Source: Agapetus fuscipes
Lineage: Eukaryota; Arthropoda; Insecta; Trichoptera; Glossosomatidae
Direction: 5' to 3'
NCBI GenBank assembly: GCA_951799405.1
Contig: OX637350.1
Coordinates: 6,371,852-6,435,851 of the forward strand
Length of the DNA: 64,000 bases
Shown here: piece after piece, positions 32,385 through 42,180 of the stretch
How positions within the stretch are numbered: position 1 is the first letter of the stretch
Layout of the letters: each line of letters begins with the position of its first letter
Position numbers and translations under genes: made by a program
Notes under the pieces: generated by a model
Seen by the model: only the letters and a program-made list of their open reading frames with translations
Told to the model about the DNA's origin: nothing
The model's database searches: none

Positions 32385-32578
32385 TTGAAGTGGGAATTTC
32401 CAAGCTCCCAAGAAGTTTGGTTGTTATTTCTTCTGAAATCTGAGTAGGCCTTGCCGGTATTATTATTTTGGATTTTAAACTCTCTTGTTGAGTTTGAAAC
32501 ACTCTTGGTGGCGGTTGAACCTTAGCTCTTTGGTAAAGAATGCAAGCGTTCTACCAAAAGAGCTATCAACCGGATAGC
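32385..32578 (-). mobile_element. tRNA-derived SINE, family 1
   Basis: The reverse complement starts CCGGTTGATAGCTCTTTTGGTAGAACGCTTGCATTC (A box to anticodon arm), then TTCAACCGCC near the B box position, a GTTTCAAACTCAACAAGAG variation, TACCGGCAAGGCCTACTCAG and CTTGGGAGCTTGGAAA. The head is better preserved than in most copies. Confidence 0.85.
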
Positions 32579-33014
32579 GAGTGTATGAATTTTGAAGAAG
32601 ATTTTTTCTCTTAAGCGAAATATATAATGTGTTATTCATGTAATGCATTTGTTTACTAAAATGCTTTGTAAGGAAAAAAAATCACTTTTGAGCGGTGTAC
32701 GTGTTTGTGAAAAGATTTAACTGTTTTACATTGTATTGAGTGAAAATTTCGCCCAAGAGAGCTTTTTTGTAAACTCCACGTAGAGAGCGAGATAAAATAT
32801 AGGTGTGCTGTGTAAGGGGGAAAGAGAGCAAAAAAAAAATATTATGCATCCACCAGCCGGTGAACCTGTACTGGTATGTGCACCATAAAAATCTATTGCT
32901 TGGTTCAGCCATATTCAAGTTCCGAGGACTAACGCAAAAGCCAGGTCAATTTCATAGAGAAACAGAGGTTTAACCCAGGTTGAACCGAGGACTAGACAAC
33001 TTCGTGCAATCTAT

Positions 33015-33170
33015 ACCCTAAGTATTAAACTTTACATTCAAACACAGCTATAACGTTCAACCAAAAATGGATGCAATCTATAACTTTCACTAGATGTGCT
33101 GTTTTAGTTTGTATGCATTTAACAGGGAATTTCTGTAGTTGAGCTTAACGTGAAGTTTCAGTGCTGTTTC
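33015..33170 (+). repeat. Dispersed repeat B
   Basis: Landmarks: CCTAAGTATTAAACTTTACATTCAAAC, TATAACGTTCAACC, a GTGCTGTTTTAGTTT block and TTGAGCTTAACGTGAAGTTT. Related copies are at 46690-46815, 56935-57080 and 61165-61320. No frame is conserved among the copies. Confidence 0.7.
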
Positions 33171-33372
33171 GTAGTTTCTTGGAAAGTTTAAGAGCAGATT
33201 TAACACGCTCTTGTTGGTTTGGATCAAGTTTTTTCACGTCGAGTCTATGAGCGAGTGTGTACTTGGCTGTGTGCAGTAATTTATTATGTTTATTAAGACT
33301 GGCGCCGAGGTTTTTGATTTTCAGCTTATCTGCTAGTAGCTGATGTCGGGAGAAAGTTTCCAACTTTGTTAA
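33145..33372 (-). other. Open coding-like stretch, possible terminal exon or gene fragment
   Basis: The minus-strand frame is open from a TAA near 33370 to a TAA at 33145-33147, about 74 codons. It has a soluble, Lys/Leu-rich composition (HQLLADKLKIKNLG..., then NQQERVKSALKLSKKLRNS) unlike the hydrophobic frames produced by AT-rich noise here. No good acceptor is visible: ACAAAG precedes TTGGAAACT, with a weak pyrimidine tract. The stop lies within dispersed repeat B. It could be the last exon of a host gene, a retro-copied fragment, or part of an unrecognised element. I do not recognise the protein. Confidence 0.3.
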
Positions 33373-33724
33373 TTACCTTTTTTCCAGCCGCGAACATCCA
33401 TTAATTATTATATTTTACTGAAAGAAAAATTATGTGCACACTGATAAAAATCTTTAGAAATATGATTTTTGTCATCAAATGCTCCAAATGAATATTGTTA
33501 ACATTATTTTCTAAAAATAGAAAAACATATAAATCTTGAAAAAACATGTATGATTCGCATAGATCAAAAAAAGGAATTTTTCGAAAATGACAACAAAATG
33601 ATGTTTTCATCAGTTAGATACATATAATTGTATAATTTTCCTAACAATCCATGATTGACATCTTTGGTTTTTTGCGACTCATCCTGAATTTGAAGATTTT
33701 ATTCTAAATGTATTTATTATATAC
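33373..33724. other. No gene seen
   Basis: AT-rich. The minus frame 33401-33610 is hydrophobic low-complexity noise. Confidence 0.5.
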
Positions 33725-33728
33725 ATAG

Positions 33729-34492
33729 CTGTGCCTCCTGTGAAAAGTGATACAACTCAAAAATCATCATTTTACAGGAGAGCAAAAACAAGATTTAAAA
33801 AATTCTAATTCATGAACTAAGTGGGCTAGGTTACACATAAGTACCTTATTTTGTAGATAAAAACATTCACTTTCACTGTGCATTCTAATTTTTATGGTTA
33901 CTATTATAGTTTACAAATAATTTATTAAACTCTGTCAGTTGTACCTTTTTTTTGCCTGTACTTGTATCATTTATTACGTGATAAATGATACAAGTCGAGT
34001 TATATTATATTGCACCTATAAGATGTCTTTGAGTAAAGTGATACACAAAAAGCTTAATATTTTTTAAATTTAATAACTCATAAGATAATGGTCCAGGCAG
34101 AATGTTGCTCAAACTTATTATAAAAATACTACCCCAAAGACACAATTGTTGTACTTAAATTAGTAGTATTTTCATAGTTTACCTGAATCGTATAACTTGG
34201 CTAAAATTCCAGTCAAAAATTGGTGTAAAATGATATAAGTCGAGATGTATCAATATTCACGATAGATTTGTAAAAAACAATGTGTGTATCAATTACTAAA
34301 AGGGATACAACTTGACTTATATCACTTTTCACGTTTTTTTGCCTAAATCCTGCCAGTTATATTTCCTAAACTATAGCAGATAGAAGAATGTGAGTAAGAC
34401 CAAAAAATCGCTAATTTTTTTCTGATTATTTCTATGTAAAAATCTCAAAAAGGGTATAACTCGAGTTGTATCACTTTTCACAGGAGGCACAG
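33729..34492. mobile_element. Non-coding DNA transposon related to the 21440 element (ATAG duplication)
   Basis: Termini CTGTGCCTCCTGTGAAAAGT (left, continuing GATACAACTC) and the exact inverted match ending at 34492 give about 30 bp TIRs. ATAG lies directly outside both (33725-33728 and 34493-34496). The inner half, GAAAAGTGATACAACTC, matches GAAAAGTGACACAACTC of the 21440 element at the same distance (13 bases) from the end. The 764 bp interior is packed with variants of GATACAAGTCGAG and its complement (33980-34000, 34230-34250, 34305-34330, 34458-34475). It has no coding frame and so is non-autonomous. Confidence 0.88.
33960..33995. repeat. Perfect 15 bp inverted repeat in the element interior
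   Basis: ACTTGTATCATTTAT (33960-33974), loop TACGTG, ATAAATGATACAAGT (33981-33995). Both arms carry the family motif GATACAAGT, so this may be a paired transposase-binding site. Confidence 0.85.
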
Positions 34493-34496
34493 ATAG

Positions 34497-34858
34497 ATAC
34501 CTTTTTAAAACCGAACTAAATTTTTACAAAGGGGAAAATAAACAATCAAATAATAATCACACAACTCTTAAAATAATATACAACTGTAGGTTTAATAAAG
34601 CGACCTTTCATACGTTTTCAGGAGTTATACCGAATAAAAAAATAGAACAGAAATGTTCCCGCGAAATTTCGCTATTTCGCACACTTTATGTAAATCGCAT
34701 AAAAACTTAATGAACTTTGGGTTATATTTATTGTAAGCCTTGAATGAAATGTTGCCGCCGGCTTCTGCCTCCTGTGTAACATTTGAATAAAAGTAAAAAT
34801 GAGGGGCATATATTTGAGCGCATGCAGAATTTTTTGTCATCGTAACGTATGCGAGACT
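34497..34858. other. No gene seen
   Basis: Short frame 34625-34840 (minus) with no motif. Confidence 0.5.
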
Positions 34859-35159
34859 GGCTTAGACAGTGGATCTTAACCGGTGTTCCGGGGGCTCCTT
34901 GTGGAACATGACAACTTTGAAAGTGGTGGCAAGTGAATGGTTCGAAACAACATACTTTTTTTTTTTCAAAGAATGCAAAATTATGAAAGCAATGAACAGT
35001 AAACGAGTGCATGACTGAATCTGCAAAGGTACTATAATTAGCTCAAGGGTACTCGAAACTTTACTTGTAAAGAATATGTTAGCTTAAAAATAATATTGCC
35101 CTAAAGAAAATACGCTGTTTGATTTGATGATATCAATAAATACGTTTGATAATGATAAT

Positions 35160-35240
35160 TATAATAATATTAGGATGATTTATTGGTTGAGCGCTGTTTT
35201 TGTATGTATCACACCTCAAGAGCCCTCTGTGTCTTGATGT
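35160..35240 (-). repeat. 3' end of the L2-like LINE
   Basis: GAGCGCTGTTTTTGTATGTATCACACCTCAAGAGCCCTCTGTG corresponds to 48637-48681 with few changes. Confidence 0.7.
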
Positions 35241-35663
35241 TATGAATAAAAATGATTAGTTGAATTAACACACGCGCCTTTGAAGGGACGTTAGTTACGA
35301 AATGGCGCTATAAAAGTGTGGAACATTATTACAATGATGAAACCCTCCTGTCAATAAATTTTATAAGATAATTAAAGATACCCATGTAAAAGTACAGAGG
35401 CGTTGGATATGGTAAACTGCCATAACACAAGGCGCATTCTATTCGGTTTGTTTGATTTTTTTCTACACGACACCGAGTTGGAAGTTCTAAGTCTATGGAG
35501 ATGAATTAAAGCAATCTGGGTGGAATACATTGCGTATGAAATGGCTCTTCTTAGAGCCACTATAGTATGTACTATGTTAAAATTCTTTGCTATGTATAGT
35601 GAATAAACGACCGAATTCTGATCTATGTATATAATAGCCGACATTACCTGAAACAGGGGTGTC

Positions 35664-35762
35664 ATTTTTTTAAGGAATCCTGTACAGGAGGCTCCCCAAT
35701 TCTTGAAAGTCTTGGGGGTCTATGTCACTCTGGAAGGGTGCCGCAGAGGTGTTGCTTGAGTT
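35664..35762 (-). mobile_element. 3' fragment of SINE family 3
   Basis: The reverse complement matches the last 90-100 bp of the element at 63048-63360: CACCTCTGCGGCAC, AGTGACATAGACCCCCAAGACTTT, and GGGGAGCCTCCTGTACAGGATTCCTTAAAAAAA with its A tail. Confidence 0.8.
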
Positions 35763-35811
35763 ATTGAAATTGACAAAGTGAACCATTTTCTACAGCATTA
35801 AAATTTGTCAT

Positions 35812-36079
35812 GTATGTTCCTTGACTTATAGGTTGTTATGCGGCTGACCACCCATACTGTAAAAAAATAAATTGGTTCACTTTGCCAATGTCACCCCTGT
35901 TTCAGGGAAGGACGGCAAGAGTTGCAAGGCTTATGTTCATTTGAGATTGGGTTTTTATATTGTAGGTCCACATGCGGCATGTGTTAGCGCGAAATTATAC
36001 ATATCTGCTTGTGGGAATGCATTTAATATAAATCTTAAATGATATATATCTTTACAGCTTAGATTAGATTAGATTAGTT
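35812..36079 (+). repeat. Tail-family copy, full 3' unit plus a few upstream bases
   Basis: Includes TTTGTCATGTATGTTCCTTGACTTATAGG, the same upstream bases as in the LINE at 39693-39712, so this copy is a 5'-truncated derivative of that subfamily. It ends in TTAGATTAGATTAGATTAG. Confidence 0.9.
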
Positions 36080-36240
36080 GGGTGACCAGCCGCACACCAG
36101 CCTTTTAGTATAAGAATAATAGCCTAAAAATAAAACCAAATGCTAAAAATAAAATCAAATGCTATCAAAGTGGTCTCTGACCAAAACAAACATCGAAGTG
36201 ATCTTAAGTCAGAAAAAATGTAATGAACCACTGGGCTAGA

Positions 36241-36631
36241 ATTTCCATAGAGTTGTTTTTGAAGTCGGGAAGGAGGTTGAAGTATGCGATATCCATCAGA
36301 CTACGCTTCCGCATGCCTGAATAATCCTGCTCACGGAAACTTATCATCTTTACCGCCTCGCTGCAAAAGTTAAAAACTCATAAATTTCGGCAAAAACACA
36401 CCCAAGTAGTTTTCGGAAAATACACATGCTTCATAAATGGAAATGAGACGTTGGAGTCGCGAGATCTCAGGTAGACTTGCATACTTGATCTTACTCTGCC
36501 ATACCTGCCCACACTGTAACGATACGCTGAAGACTTCCGATTTTTTAAAGTCAAAGAAAAACATATTTTTATTCATATTTCTCATACTCATTTTCGCATA
36601 CGTGAATCAACTAAACGTTGTCTATCTAAAA
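36241..36631. other. No gene seen
   Basis: Short frames on both strands (36370-36637) without motifs. Confidence 0.5.
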
Positions 36632-36882
36632 TCTTAATCTAAGCTGCAAGGATATGTATCATTTGTGATTCATATCAAATGCATTCCCACAAGCAGACAC
36701 GCATAATTTCGCGCTCACACATGCCGCATGTAGACCTACAATATAAAAACCTAATTCTCAAATGGACATAAGCCCTGCGACTCTTGCCGACCTTCCCTGA
36801 AATAGGGGTGACATTGGCAAAGTGAAACATTTTTTACAGTATGGGTGGTCAGCCTCATACCAACCTATAAGTCAAAGAATAC
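36632..36882 (-). repeat. Tail-family copy, minus strand, full 3' unit
   Basis: The reverse complement runs from TTTGACTTATAGGTTGGTATGAGG to CAGCTTAGATTAAGATTTTAGAT. It forms an inverted pair with the copy at 35812-36079. Confidence 0.9.
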
Positions 36883-36941
36883 TTTATTATTTTTAGAAAA
36901 TGTTGATAAATACAATTCAGCCTATCAAATAACAACAGAAT

Positions 36942-37185
36942 TCATCCCCCCCAGTACTTGTTTGGCTTATTTCGCATAAAGATGAACTTTCAATGAAAAA
37001 GTCTTAAAAATAACATTCTACACAATCTGAGCTAAAGAAAAAACGTAAAATACGATAATGTGAGAGTTGTTTTAAATACTTTTTAAAGCAATTTCCAGTC
37101 TTCATCAGACACATTATTCCAGTTCATATGAAAACGTTGTTCATGTGAAATTGCCTCCGATGAAAATAAGATAAACAAGCACTAA
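36942..37185 (+). repeat. Dispersed repeat A
   Basis: Landmarks: CCCCCAGTACTTGTTTGGCTTAT, AAAGATGAACTTTCAATGAAA, ATAATGTGAGAGTTGTT, CAATTTCCAGTCTTCATCAG, TTCATGTGAAATTGCCTC. The same order occurs at 42006-42180 and 53172-53400. All three are plus strand with no frame. Confidence 0.8.
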
Positions 37186-37936
37186 GAGGACGAAATTAAA
37201 AATGATTTATTATCAATACTCACAAATTTACGGACAATTAACTTCGTACGCTGAACCGATTCACAGAATGGATTTTTTTCGAAGAAGTTAGAGTCCCTTT
37301 AAAAAAACACCCATACCTCAATTTCTATAATGCCTTACCAGACTCATTTGCAATCTCACTGATGTGCTACATTCGTCATATTTTTAATGCAATCTTATGA
37401 GTATCGCCTAGCATTAAACTACCCGTATATTATGTGAGAATTTTAACATGCACGGGGGTGCTCTGCCACTTGTTATCATAACTTTGAAGATGTTTTAAAA
37501 TATAAATCGTATGGGGGATGCGAGGAAGACGTGGAGGGATGCGGCGAAATGCAATTTCTTTATAAACTATGCTCGTGCACGGGCTGTAACTTCACCAATC
37601 ATATGGCTCGTTTGTGTTAGGTCGCTTTCTTGAGACAAGTGAGGCCCGGTCATAGGCGGCAAAATACATACTTTGACTCTGTACTAGATTTGTTTTTATT
37701 TTTAAAGATATGATATTAAACTTTCCATGACAAAAAATCATCAGAAGTATACTAAAACATGAATAATGTTTTAAAAACAAATAATGATTTTGTTTTTGAG
37801 ACTTTTTTTTTAAATTAAGGCAAAGGCTTTGAAGTTTTCTATTTTCGTTTTATAGATGTTTTGTAGATATTGGTCATATTGTTTTGCTAAGTGTTTGTTT
37901 GTTTTATATAGCTTTATGTAATTACCGTAGTTGTTT
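37186..37936. other. No gene seen
   Basis: No recognisable frame or repeat. Confidence 0.5.
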
Positions 37937-38190
37937 GTACTCCTTGACTTATACGTTGGTATGAGGCATACTGTTAAAAAAATGGTTCACTTTGCCAATG
38001 TCACCCCTATTTCAGGAAAGGTCGGCAAGAATTGCATGGCATAGGTTCATTTGAGATTTGTTTTTTTTTATTGTGAGTCCAAATGCGGCATGTTTAAGCG
38101 CAATTATATACGTGTCTGCTTGTGGGAATGCATTTGTTATGAATCTCAAATGTAATGTATCTTTGCAACTTAGATTATAGATTATTAAAG
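37937..38190 (+). repeat. Tail-family copy, full 3' unit
   Basis: Starts TCCTTGACTTATACGTTGGTATGAGG, with the ACCACCCA segment deleted, and ends CAACTTAGATTATAGATTAT. Confidence 0.88.
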
Positions 38191-38770
38191 CTTGGGGTTA
38201 TTGTTTTGAAGGATTCATGTGCGGAAGACTAGTACATATGATTTGAAGTAATATTTGAGCGTTGGTGCTAATGAGGTAGCAGTTAATTTTCAGATCCTTT
38301 TTAGCAATAACTAAGTCCTGTCAAATTTCTCCAGATGAAATGACTTACAAGGAATGGATCACTTCTGCAAAGCACTGAAAACTGTTTATAAGTTTATTTT
38401 TTTACGAACAAATGAGTTTTTGAAGTAATACAGACAAGAAACTTTGATAACATCACGAAAAAACACTAACGAAATCTATTACAAAACGAAACCCCGGTCG
38501 GGAACTACCGACAAGAGGACTGACTTACACTGAGTTTTTACCAGGACAGTAAAAAATAGGTAAAATTTGAATAAACGTGTTTTCTAGTGAAAAAATATAC
38601 GTACTGAATTTGCTTGTGTCTGACGTCTGGGTTGACGAATTTTAGTTGAACTATCACTTAGTTTAGACTCTGAAATTAATATTTTTTTCATAATTACCGT
38701 CTTGATACTTTGTGAATGTACTAACACACCCAGAACAAATTGCCTGCACTGCGTATCACTTACTTTTTTG
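38191..38770. other. No gene seen
   Basis: AT-rich, leading into an ACCACTA-like array. Confidence 0.5.
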
Positions 38771-38930
38771 TACCTCTAACTTCTTACTATTAACCACTAA
38801 GGGGCCGTCCATAAATTACGTCATCGATTTTGGCCGATTATCGACCCCCCCCCCCCCTTACCTATAGTCATTATCTAATGACCCCCCCTCCCCCTCTTTC
38901 TGTAATAATGGATGAGCTTAATAATTAATA

Positions 38931-39605
38931 ATGTTGTATAACTACGAATTTAGAATAAACGGAATGAATGTTGATGTGGTAAATGAGTTTGTATACTTGG
39001 GAAGTAAGTTTGAGAAAGATGGAAGAATGACAGGTGAACTTGAAAGAAGAGTAATGAAGGGCAGGTGTGTACTGGGTGCCACAGCTTGTATCGCCAAAAA
39101 TCAAAATATTTCTAAAAATGCTCGATTGGCGGTACGCAGTGGCATACTTTTACCCACCTTGATGTATGGAAGCGAGGCCTGGACGGTGAATGAAAGTGAA
39201 ATTAGTAAAGTCCATACTGTTGAAATGGACTTTCTAAGAAGTATGATTGGGAAAAAACGGAGTGACAGGGTGAGGAATGATTTTGTAAGAAAAGAATGTG
39301 GTGCAAAAGAAAGTGTGAAAGTGAAGATTAAAAGAAGTTTGTTAAGATGGTTTGGGCATATGGAGAGAATGAATGAGGAAAGACTGACGAAGAAAGTATA
39401 TGTTGGTAGAATAGATGGATGTCGTGGTAGAGGAAGACCGAGAAAGGTATGGATGGACCAAATATCCGAAATTGCGAATGAATGGAATATCCAGAGTCAT
39501 AATAAAAGAAGAGCTTGTATGAAGAAGGTTATGACTCTGGAGGAAATGAAAGAAGTATGCAAGGATAGAAAGAAATGGCGGTTGATCTGTGATGTTGGCG
39601 GCTAG
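38931..39605 (+). CDS. C-terminal region of a LINE reverse transcriptase, open but 5'-truncated
   Basis: 224 codons, intact to a TAG at 39603-39605. The catalytic palm (with F/YADD) is absent, so the ATG at 38931 is only the first available Met near the truncation. Recognisable parts: VNEFVYLGSKFEKDGR (the segment that follows the palm in these elements), RCVLGATACIAKNQN, LMYGSEAWTV, KVHTVEMDFLRSMIGKKRSDRVRNDF, LRWFGHMERM, CRGRGRPRKVWMDQI and the basic end KKVMTLEEMKEVCKDRKKW. It closely matches the copy at 27011-27610, which carries a stop. This is the remnant of a complete element inserted in the MITE, not a functional gene. Confidence 0.88.
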   Translation: MLYNYEFRINGMNVDVVNEFVYLGSKFEKDGRMTGELERRVMKGRCVLGATACIAKNQNISKNARLAVRSGILLPTLMYGSEAWTVNESEISKVHTVEMDFLRSMIGKKRSDRVRNDFVRKECGAKESVKVKIKRSLLRWFGHMERMNEERLTKKVYVGRIDGCRGRGRPRKVWMDQISEIANEWNIQSHNKRRACMKKVMTLEEMKEVCKDRKKWRLICDVGG

Positions 39606-39692
39606 GGTTTGTTAAAGTGAATTTGGTTTTATGATTTAGTTTTTTATGTCCATGTATATATTGTTATTTTTATTCTTTGATTTTAAAAAATG

Positions 39693-39963
39693 TAATTTGT
39701 CATGTATGTTCCTTGACTTATAGGTTGTTATGCGGCTGACCACCCATAATATAAAAATTGGTTCACTTTGCCAATGTCACCCCTGTTTCAGGGAAGGACG
39801 GCAAGAGTTGCAAGGCTTATGTTCATTTGAGATTGGGTTTTTATATTGTAGGTCCACATGCGGCATGTGTTAGCGCGAAATTATACATATCTGCTTGTGG
39901 GAATGCATTTAGTATAAATCTTAAATGATATATATCTTTGCAGCTTAGATTAGATTAGATTAG
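39693..39963 (+). repeat. 3' UTR of the LINE at 38931 (tail-family unit)
   Basis: TTTGTCATGTATGTTCCTTGACTTATAGG continues through the family landmarks to TTAGATTAGATTAGATTAGA. It is nearly identical to 35812-36079, so the two derive from one active subfamily. Confidence 0.9.
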
Positions 39964-40204
39964 ACTTACATAATATTTTGTATATTTTATAGAAATTGGT
40001 ATTTACAAGAACGACGTCACTTTTGGTACTCGTACATCATTTGCCATCATCCGCAGACCAGACTCCCCCCCCCCCCCCTTAATGCAAATGACGTAATATA
40101 TGGACAGCCCCTAAACCTCTAACCACTTATCACTAATCTCTAGCCACTAACCACTGACCAAAAACCAATAACCACTAACCATATAGGTACCACTCATCAT
40201 TACG

Positions 40205-40492
40205 TCCGATCGACAGCTCAGTTGGTAGAGTGCTTGCATTCCATGCCGAAAGCCTACAGAGGGTGTGAAAAATTATTTTCCGTTTCGGTGTTTATTTCAG
40301 ACCAAAAATTAAATACTGGCAAGGTTTACTCAGCCTTCCCGAAAAATGAGTACCAGCCCTCAACTGAAGTGGTTGGAATCGACCGTCCGGAAAAGACCGT
40401 CCCCCTTACTTGTAAAAATAAATAGATTCACTTGCAACTTGCGATCCCTTCTGGGAAAACGCGGCAAGGGGTTAGACTATATATTATATAGC
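40205..40492 (+). mobile_element. tRNA-derived SINE, family 1, with intact A box
   Basis: CGATCGACAGCTCAGTTGGTAGAGTGCTTGCATTCCATGCC (A box and anticodon arm). The B box region is disrupted (GAAAGCCTACAGAGGG). Then follow TTTCCGTTTCGGTGTTTATTTC, ACTCAGCCTTCCCGAAAAAT, CAACTGAAGTGGTT, a short GACCGTCC duplication, and the tail AACGCGGCAAGGGGTTAGA. It sits inside the ACCACTA array. Confidence 0.9.
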
Positions 40493-40590
40493 TCACTTCC
40501 GTTTGTTATTTTTTTTTTTTAACCCTTTACCACTTACCACTAAGCACTCACACTTACCGGTAATACTAAACACTAACTACTCACCGAAAT

Positions 40591-40978
40591 TCCCTCGTAT
40601 GCAGTAACTTTAACTGGTGACTCGTACCCAGTAGGTACCCGCGCAGTGTTGGGGCCATGATATATTCAAGAGCGTCGCCGGCTCTGCCTTTACACGGATT
40701 TCCTTACAAATTTGTACACAAGATAACAATGTATTTTTACGGAAAAGTTGGGAGGCGCGCTGCAACAATTTCGCGAACTTGTTGTGTAGGCGGGAATACA
40801 TTACCGAGGAATTTTCACCTCTTCTTTAAACATTGAATTATTTATCCAGAAACATTATGTACGGCAAAACGTAAACACTGATGCTCGTATTTTTTCGTTT
40901 TTTTATAACGCTTCGCAATCATATTTTTTCATACAAATTCTTTTTGAAATTATCCCCCTTGTAGGTGAAGTTAGTTGT
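40591..40978. other. No gene seen
   Basis: The minus frame 40610-40801 has no motif. Confidence 0.5.
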
Positions 40979-41290
40979 GCGGTAGATAGCTCAGTTGGTA
41001 GAGTGCTTGCATTCTATGCCGAGAGTTCGGTTTTGAATCTCACCGAAGGCATCAGAAATGATATCCCGTTTCGTTTTTATTTCAACCCCGAAAATTAAAA
41101 ACCAGCGAGGCTTACTCATCCTTCACAAGAAATGAGTACCAGCCCAGACAGGATCTGGGAAACTTTCACTTCAACAAAAATGGTTGGTGGCGTAAGGCCA
41201 GCTCAGTAAAGATTTTAGGTAAGGACCTATAAAACTAAATAGGTTCTACTCGCCACAGGCAACGCCTTACGAAAAAACGTGGTACATTAC
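40979..41290 (+). mobile_element. tRNA-derived SINE, family 1, full length
   Basis: Head GCGGTAGATAGCTCAGTTGGTAGAGTGCTTGCATTC, B-box region AGTTCGGTTTTGAATCTC, then the family body ACTCATCCTTCACAAGAAAT, AGTACCAGCCC, GATCTGGGAAACTTTCACTT, GGTGGCGTAAGGCCAGC, TAAATAGGTTCTACTCGCC. This is the best single copy for deriving the family structure. Confidence 0.92.
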
Positions 41291-42005
41291 ATTACAACAT
41301 GTATGAAATATCTGAGAGACGTACATAACTTAGCTACAAATACAGTGTTACTTCTTGCCGATATGCGGAAGTCTGAAACTGCATTTATTTTCAAAAAACC
41401 TTCCTCATTTAATGATGTCTTTATTATATTAAGTTTTCTGTTTAGAAATAAAAAAACATTAGATTTGGATAGGAAGGAGTAGCTTTTAATATTTTAAAGG
41501 TATCTCTTGTAATGCATCAAATAATTATGCAAAATTCAAGAGGCCAGACTTCTCTGCTAAGCCACAAGTAACCACTCTCCTTCCCCACCATAATTCGTGT
41601 TCCTCCCCTTCCTTACCCTTTAGCCACCCTCCTACCATCCACTAGGGTGGTGCATATTCATTAGAGTGGTGTGCGGTCGATGATGCAATTGAAGAACATG
41701 GCCTGAAGTTTTGTAATAAGATACGGTGGGATGTTCATGTATGTAAGATTAATTTTGAGCGGTAATTGTTAAGGCGATTGTTAACAATTTTGATTAAATT
41801 ATCAAAGCTTTGATATTGTGTTGGAATAACAGTTTGCGCCTTAAAGTACATATTTTAAGATGAAATTACAAAATAACTTGAGTCAAAGTTGCTTAAAGAT
41901 TAAATATTAGACTGAAAATAATGACGATAAATCTTTTACACTCGTATATATTGACATCCATAAAAAATGAGAAAATATCTAGTAAATAGAAAAAAAGATA
42001 ACGTC
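41291..42005. other. No gene seen
   Basis: 41570-41650 is C-rich, with GGGTGGTGCATATTCATTAG and AGTGGTGTGCGGTCG words. No structure recognised. Confidence 0.45.
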
Positions 42006-42180
42006 CCCGTAGTGTTTGTTTTGCTTATCTACCATTTGATTCAAAGATGACCTTTAAATGAAATAGTCTTAATGACCACATTCTACAGAATCTGAACTTA
42101 GAAAATAACGTTAAACACGGAAGTGTGAGAGTTTTTAAATTTTTTCAAAATCAATTCTAGTATTCATTAAACAATATTGT
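42006..42180 (+). repeat. Dispersed repeat A
   Basis: TGTTTGTTTTGCTTATCTACC, AAAGATGACCTTTAAATGAAAT, AGTGTGAGAGTTT, AATCAATTCTAGTATTCATT. It is the most truncated of the three copies at its 3' side. Confidence 0.75.

Larger units (their letters stand above)
34867..36233. mobile_element. Old hAT-like element carrying nested insertions
   Basis: The left end CAGTGGATCTTAACC (34867-34881) pairs with the inverted right end CAGTGGTTCATTACA (36219-36233), both of hAT type (CAGTGGTTCTTAACC-like). The flanks GGCTTAGA (34859-34866) and GGCTAGA (36234-36240) fit an 8 bp duplication with one base lost. The interior contains an L2-like 3' end, a SINE fragment and a tail-family copy, so it is older than these. 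No transposase frame remains. Confidence 0.6.
38801..40111. mobile_element. MITE-like element with GGGGCCGTCCATAAATTACG ends and TAA duplication, split by a LINE
   Basis: The left end GGGGCCGTCCATAAATTACG and the inverted right end GGGGCTGTCCATATATTACG have two differences. TAA lies outside both (38798-38800 and 40112-40114). Both subterminal regions contain a run of about 14 C (38846-38859; 40064-40078) in the same, not inverted, orientation. The original element is split into about 38801-38934 and 39965-40111 by the LINE. A 3 bp TWA duplication suggests a PIF/Harbinger-like family. Confidence 0.82.
38771..40590. repeat. Degenerate ACCACTA-like minisatellite, split by insertions
   Basis: The left piece is 38771-38800 (ACTATTAACCACTAA). 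It resumes directly after the MITE at 40113-40197 (CTAACCACTTATCACTAATC, ACTAACCACTGACC) and again at 40519-40590 after a SINE. The unit is roughly 7 bp (AACCACT/ACCACTA) with many errors. The telomere repeat of most insects is TTAGG, so this is not a standard telomeric array. Confidence 0.65.

Noticed and set aside
40205..40425. tRNA-like sequence with frame 40222-40425
   Set aside because: The tRNA-like head is followed by a conserved body found at many loci, so this is a SINE, not a tRNA gene or a protein gene.
38771..40590. Telomeric or subtelomeric array
   Set aside because: The unit resembles ACCACTA, not the common insect TTAGG repeat, and is too degenerate and short.
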